NCBI RefSeq assembly: GCF_029933015.1
Contig: NZ_JAOZOZ010000002.1
Span: 8,883 to 17,026 of the forward strand
Length of the DNA: 8,144 bases
DNA from: Hydrogenimonas sp.
Lineage (GTDB): Bacteria; Campylobacterota; Campylobacteria; Campylobacterales; Hydrogenimonadaceae
Direction: 5' to 3'
The position numbers and the translations under genes are program-made. A model generated the notes under the pieces. It searched no databases, had not been told where the DNA came from, and saw only the letters and a program-made list of their open reading frames with translations. Shown here piece after piece: positions 5,100-8,144 of this stretch (positions within the stretch are counted from its first letter, which is position 1; each line of letters starts with the position of its first letter).

Positions 5100-5528
5100 A
5101 TGCTGACCCACTATTTGGACAAAGCGGCAGAAGATCTGCAGACATTGATCGATTTGACGCAGAAAGATATCGACGATATCAAAGCGGCAAGACATCAGGC
5201 GCTTTTCGACCGGATCAAGACCAAGGAGCATACGCTCGTAACCTTCGAAAACAGAAAAGCTCTGATCGACAACGAGATCGGCAATCTCATCAAAGCCAAT
5301 CCGGATAGTGAAATGGAAGATCTTTTGGATGAAGAGGTTCAGCAGAAACTTTCCCTCCTTCGTGAAAAACTCGAGGAGTTGCAGGCACTCAATCGTTATT
5401 ATGCTCGTTTTGTCATTACCGTAGGTGAGTTCTACAACACTCTTTATGAAGAGATGCTTCCGATAGAGAAAGACGGATATACAGGGAAAAACGCCAAGCT
5501 GGCGTCGCTGATCGAAGTGAGGGCGTAA
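5100..5528 (+). CDS. flgN: FlgN-like export chaperone
   Basis: A 142-residue, almost fully helical and acidic protein in the position of C. jejuni Cj1465, just before flgK. FlgN proteins bind the C-terminal ends of the hook-filament junction proteins FlgK and FlgL in the cytoplasm and deliver them to the flagellar export gate. Long coiled-coil-like helices are visible (residues about 5-30, 35-65, 78-118), with the pattern of a repeated hydrophobic heptad and a central RIKTKEHTLVTFENRKALID resembling the FlgN core. There is no enzymatic motif. The ATG at 5100 has TAAGGAAA upstream and follows flgM by 17 bp; the stop is 3 bp before the flgK GTG. Sequence similarity to enterobacterial FlgN is faint, so neighbourhood carries much of the assignment. 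Confidence 0.85.
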   Translation: MLTHYLDKAAEDLQTLIDLTQKDIDDIKAARHQALFDRIKTKEHTLVTFENRKALIDNEIGNLIKANPDSEMEDLLDEEVQQKLSLLREKLEELQALNRYYARFVITVGEFYNTLYEEMLPIEKDGYTGKNAKLASLIEVRA

Positions 5529-5531
5529 GCC

Positions 5532-7331
5532 GTGGCTTCGATCTTCAACGCACTCAATATCGGATACAGCGGCCTCAAGACCTCCCAGGTCGCCATCGAT
5601 ACCACCGGCCACAACATCGCCAACGCCCAGAATCCCGACTATACGCGTCAGCGTGTCGTCATCTCCCCCAACACCCCTTTGCATACCACACCGGGTGATA
5701 TAGGCCTGGGTGCCAAAATCACCGAAATCGTCCGGATCCACGACGAATTCGTCTACAAACGACTGAAAAGCTCCTCCACCGACAACGAATTCAACCAGTT
5801 TCGCCGGGAAGTGATGGACGAAGTCTCCAGTTATTTTCCCGAGATCGAAAAAAACGGTATCTACAACGGTATGCAGGAGTATTTCAATGCCTGGAACGAT
5901 TTTTCGAAAAATACGGACGACAGTGCTCTGAAAATCAATCTCGCGCAACAGACACGGACCTTTACCTCGACGATTCGGCAGACGAGGGAACAGATCAACG
6001 GACTTCAGAAGTCCCTGGACGATCAGCTGAAAACGGCCGTGGACGAGATCAACCGTATGGGCAGACAGATCGCCGAGATCAACGTGCGGATCAACAGCAG
6101 CGAAGCGGGCGGCGACCATGCCAACGACCTTCGGGACCAGCGTGACAAACTGGAACTGGCCTTGAGCAAACTGGTCGATATCGCCGTCTCGAAAGGGGAT
6201 CTGCAGCCCGATACCACGATAGACCGTCACCGCATCGAATCGGGCGATGCCTACCATCTGAGTATCGGGGGCTCCTCCTTCGTGGACGGATCCACTTTCC
6301 ATCCTCTCGTACTCGACAAGCGGGAAGGGAGTCAATTTTCAGACATCTACTACCAGCGCCAGGATTACGAGAAGTTCGATATCACAGGCTTTATCCACGG
6401 CGGTAAGGTGGGGGCGATCCTCTCCCTGCGCGACGGTGATATCCAGCAGGTCGTCGATGAGCTCGACAGCTACGCCTCTTCGATGATCCTCTACACAAAC
6501 AACCGCTACGCGGCGCATGCCACGACGGCGATGAACGGCAATGTCCCGATAGAGGGCGCCCAGAGAGTGGATCAATCCGATCTGCCGATCGGGGAGGGTT
6601 CGTTTCATATTAAGGTATATGACATCGACGGCGAGGAAGTGGCCAGCAGAAAGATCGATCTGAACGGTTCTATGACTTTCGACGATATCGCCGCTGCCAT
6701 CAACAGCGATATCGACGACAATGCGGACAATGTCAACGATAACGATGTCGACGATTTTCTCGAGGCTTCGGCGAATGGAAAATTTATCATCGGACTGAAA
6801 CAGGGCTTCGAAGGACAGGGATATACGTTCGCCATCGAAGAGGACGATCAGGAAAATCCCACACTTTTCGCCGGCGCTCTCGGGCTGCAGCGTTTTTTTG
6901 ACGGAGAGAGTGCCCGAAACATCAAGCTCGACCGCACACTCGACGACAATCCCACGAAGATCGGCGGCAATGCGGCACCGGTCGCCGGAGACAACGGTGT
7001 GGCGAACAGTATGCTCGAACTGCAGTACGACAAGATCGCTTTCTATATGCCGTCCGGCTCGAAGGAGCTCTATGCCGAAGATACGCTGAGCGGATTTTTC
7101 AGAATGAGTGCCACGGGTGTCGCCGAAAAGACGGCTTCGGTTCATTCGGCCGCCGAGACGTCGGAGGCTCTGCTCAACGCGGTAATCGACGAATTCGACA
7201 GCATCAGCAAGGTCGACATGGACGAAGAGCTCACCAATCTCATGAAATATCAGACCGGCTACAGCGCCAGCGCGAAGGTCATCACGACGATCGACCAGAT
7301 GATTCAGACACTTCTTAACATAAAACAGTAA
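5532..7331 (+). CDS. flgK: Flagellar hook-associated protein 1 (FlgK)
   Basis: The first junction protein between hook and filament, exported through the flagellar channel. The 599-residue product is close in size to other Campylobacterota FlgK and longer than the roughly 550 residues of enterics. The N-terminal D0 region has IGYSGLKTSQVAIDTTGHNI followed by ANAQNPDYTRQRV, the rod/hook-protein signature. The C-terminus has EELTNLMKYQTGYSASAKVI and TTIDQMIQTLLNIKQ, the paired D0 coiled coil. The middle (about 330-530) is variable and surface exposed; residues about 393-410 are almost wholly Asp and Asn with alternate Ile/Val. The start is GTG at 5532, three bases after flgN, with GAGGG upstream, so translation is probably coupled. 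Promoter sequence directly upstream is not evident; it should be read from flgM or flgI. Confidence 0.97.
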   Translation: MASIFNALNIGYSGLKTSQVAIDTTGHNIANAQNPDYTRQRVVISPNTPLHTTPGDIGLGAKITEIVRIHDEFVYKRLKSSSTDNEFNQFRREVMDEVSSYFPEIEKNGIYNGMQEYFNAWNDFSKNTDDSALKINLAQQTRTFTSTIRQTREQINGLQKSLDDQLKTAVDEINRMGRQIAEINVRINSSEAGGDHANDLRDQRDKLELALSKLVDIAVSKGDLQPDTTIDRHRIESGDAYHLSIGGSSFVDGSTFHPLVLDKREGSQFSDIYYQRQDYEKFDITGFIHGGKVGAILSLRDGDIQQVVDELDSYASSMILYTNNRYAAHATTAMNGNVPIEGAQRVDQSDLPIGEGSFHIKVYDIDGEEVASRKIDLNGSMTFDDIAAAINSDIDDNADNVNDNDVDDFLEASANGKFIIGLKQGFEGQGYTFAIEEDDQENPTLFAGALGLQRFFDGESARNIKLDRTLDDNPTKIGGNAAPVAGDNGVANSMLELQYDKIAFYMPSGSKELYAEDTLSGFFRMSATGVAEKTASVHSAAETSEALLNAVIDEFDSISKVDMDEELTNLMKYQTGYSASAKVITTIDQMIQTLLNIKQ

Positions 7332-7340
7332 CATAACGGT

Positions 7341-8144
7341 ATGAAATGCCCGTGCTTCAGCGTGGCCGTACTGGCCGCACTCTTTCTCTTCTCTTTCGCA
7401 GGACCCCATCTCTATACCGTCAGTCCCTATGAACTCCGTCCAGATGCACTGTTGCTGCCACCCTCTGCCGATCACTGGCTCGGTACCGACAGGCTTGGAC
7501 GTGATCTGCTGGCGCGGCTCATGCACGGAGGTGAGGTTTCTCTGCTCATCGGTGTGGGAAGTGCCCTCACTGCTTCTTTGCTGGGACTGATGATCGGAAT
7601 CACGGCCGGTTACTTTCGCGGAAGTGTGGACAGGGCTTTCGTAGTGATCGTCGATCTTTTTCTGACGTTTCCCACCTTTTTCCTGCTTCTTGCACTGGTC
7701 AGTTACGTGGAAGCTTCGGTATGGGTGCTCATCTTCGTCATCTCCGTGACGGGATGGATGACGATGGCCAGGATGATACGTGCCGAAAGCTTCTCCATCG
7801 GTCAGAAACCCTTCATCAAGATTCTGCGCATCGCCCATGTCCCGACACCGAAAATCGTCTTCAAATATTTCGCCCCTCTGCTGGCTCCCATCTTTTTCGT
7901 CAGTTTCACCTTCGGTGTCGGCGGGGCCATCCTGAGCGAAAGCGCCCTAAGCTTTCTGGGACTGGGCATATCTCCCCCCCAGATGAGCTGGGGCAGCCTG
8001 ATCAGCGAAGGAAAAGAGGTAATGGAGATCGCGTGGTGGATCAGCTTTTTCCCGGGCCTCATGATCTTTCTGGTGACATTCTCACTGATGCAGATCTCCG
8101 ACTGGCTTCAGAGCAGAACGAACCAAAAAGAGGTGCTCGGATAA
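7341..8144 (+). CDS. OppC/DppC-family ABC transporter permease
   Basis: A 267-residue inner-membrane permease of the peptide/nickel type. I see about six membrane segments (near 7-22, 66-92, 98-122, 125-143, 176-197 and 230-255). The family marker HWLGTDRLGRDLLARLMHGG (45-64) precedes the second segment, and ILSESALSFLGLGISPPQ with SWGSLI follows the fifth. The cytoplasmic EAA loop that docks on the ATPase is altered: PFIKILRIAHVPTPKIVF stands where EAARALGAS-type sequence is expected, so the Glu-Ala-Ala and invariant Gly are replaced. Substrate is unknown. Partner genes (OppB-type permease, binding protein, ATPases) are not visible upstream and may lie beyond the window. It begins 9 bp after flgK with only a weak ribosome site, so it may ride on flagellar transcription. 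The TAA stop coincides with the right edge. Confidence 0.9.
   Translation: MKCPCFSVAVLAALFLFSFAGPHLYTVSPYELRPDALLLPPSADHWLGTDRLGRDLLARLMHGGEVSLLIGVGSALTASLLGLMIGITAGYFRGSVDRAFVVIVDLFLTFPTFFLLLALVSYVEASVWVLIFVISVTGWMTMARMIRAESFSIGQKPFIKILRIAHVPTPKIVFKYFAPLLAPIFFVSFTFGVGGAILSESALSFLGLGISPPQMSWGSLISEGKEVMEIAWWISFFPGLMIFLVTFSLMQISDWLQSRTNQKEVLG

Noticed and set aside
5166..5180. 15-bp palindrome GATATCG-A-CGATATC in flgN.
   Set aside because: It encodes DIDDI with the gene's preferred Asp and Ile codons, and short GAT/ATC palindromes recur through the window. Codon bias is sufficient explanation.
5058..7838. Two long minus-strand frames (425 and 499 codons) antisense to flgN, flgK and the permease.
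   Set aside because: Both span boundaries between real genes, and their products show no coherent domain. Long antisense frames are common where codons such as GAT, GTC and ATC dominate.
1..8144. Mobile elements, CRISPR arrays, toxin-antitoxin pairs, tRNAs or defence genes.
   Set aside because: No transposase, integrase, direct-repeat array, cloverleaf or toxin-antitoxin architecture was seen. Nearly all sequence is taken up by recognised flagellar and housekeeping genes.

Overview
The window looks like a chromosomal segment of a motile Campylobacterota (Epsilonproteobacteria) species. Three things point there. First, the order of a small uncharacterised gene, rsmD, flgI, a short flgJ, flgM, flgN and flgK matches, from memory, the Campylobacter jejuni Cj1460-Cj1466 block. 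Second, flgJ carries only the rod-binding domain. Third, the sigma-54 and sigma-28 promoter elements have the form known from Campylobacter and Helicobacter. Base composition looks clearly higher in G+C than Campylobacter or Helicobacter, suggesting an environmental or vent genus. Hydrogenimonas would fit, but the window alone cannot settle the genus.

Layout. The left part is transcribed leftward from about 2380: flaG, fliS, a small FliT-like gene overlapping fliS, then argG, which runs off the left edge only a few codons before its expected end. The right part is transcribed rightward from about 2395: a 121-residue protein with a receiver-like fold remnant, overlapping rsmD, then flgI, flgJ, flgM, flgN, flgK, and finally an OppC/DppC-type ABC permease that ends exactly at the right edge. 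The two arms diverge from a 125-bp region at 2323-2447. No gene-free stretch exceeds 300 bases. I found no tRNA, rRNA, CRISPR array, insertion sequence or phage gene.

How the genes work together. FlgI is the P-ring and FlgJ its rod-assembly partner. FlgK is the first hook-filament junction protein and FlgN its likely export chaperone. FliS is the flagellin export chaperone, the FliT-like protein is a probable second chaperone, and FlaG affects filament length. FlgM holds sigma-28 inactive until the hook is finished. The regulatory sites I can read fit the known flagellar hierarchy: a near-perfect sigma-54 site before flgI, and two sigma-28-like sites (before flaG and before flgM) that share the same 13-bp spacing and the same CGATAG -10 element. 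The small gene and rsmD appear to use a housekeeping promoter.

This is mostly an ordinary flagellar region. I see no convincing new defence or mobile system. The points most worth checking are the absence of fliD between flaG and fliS, the compact receiver-like protein, the permease with a degenerate EAA loop, and a 9+9-bp perfect inverted repeat early in flgJ.
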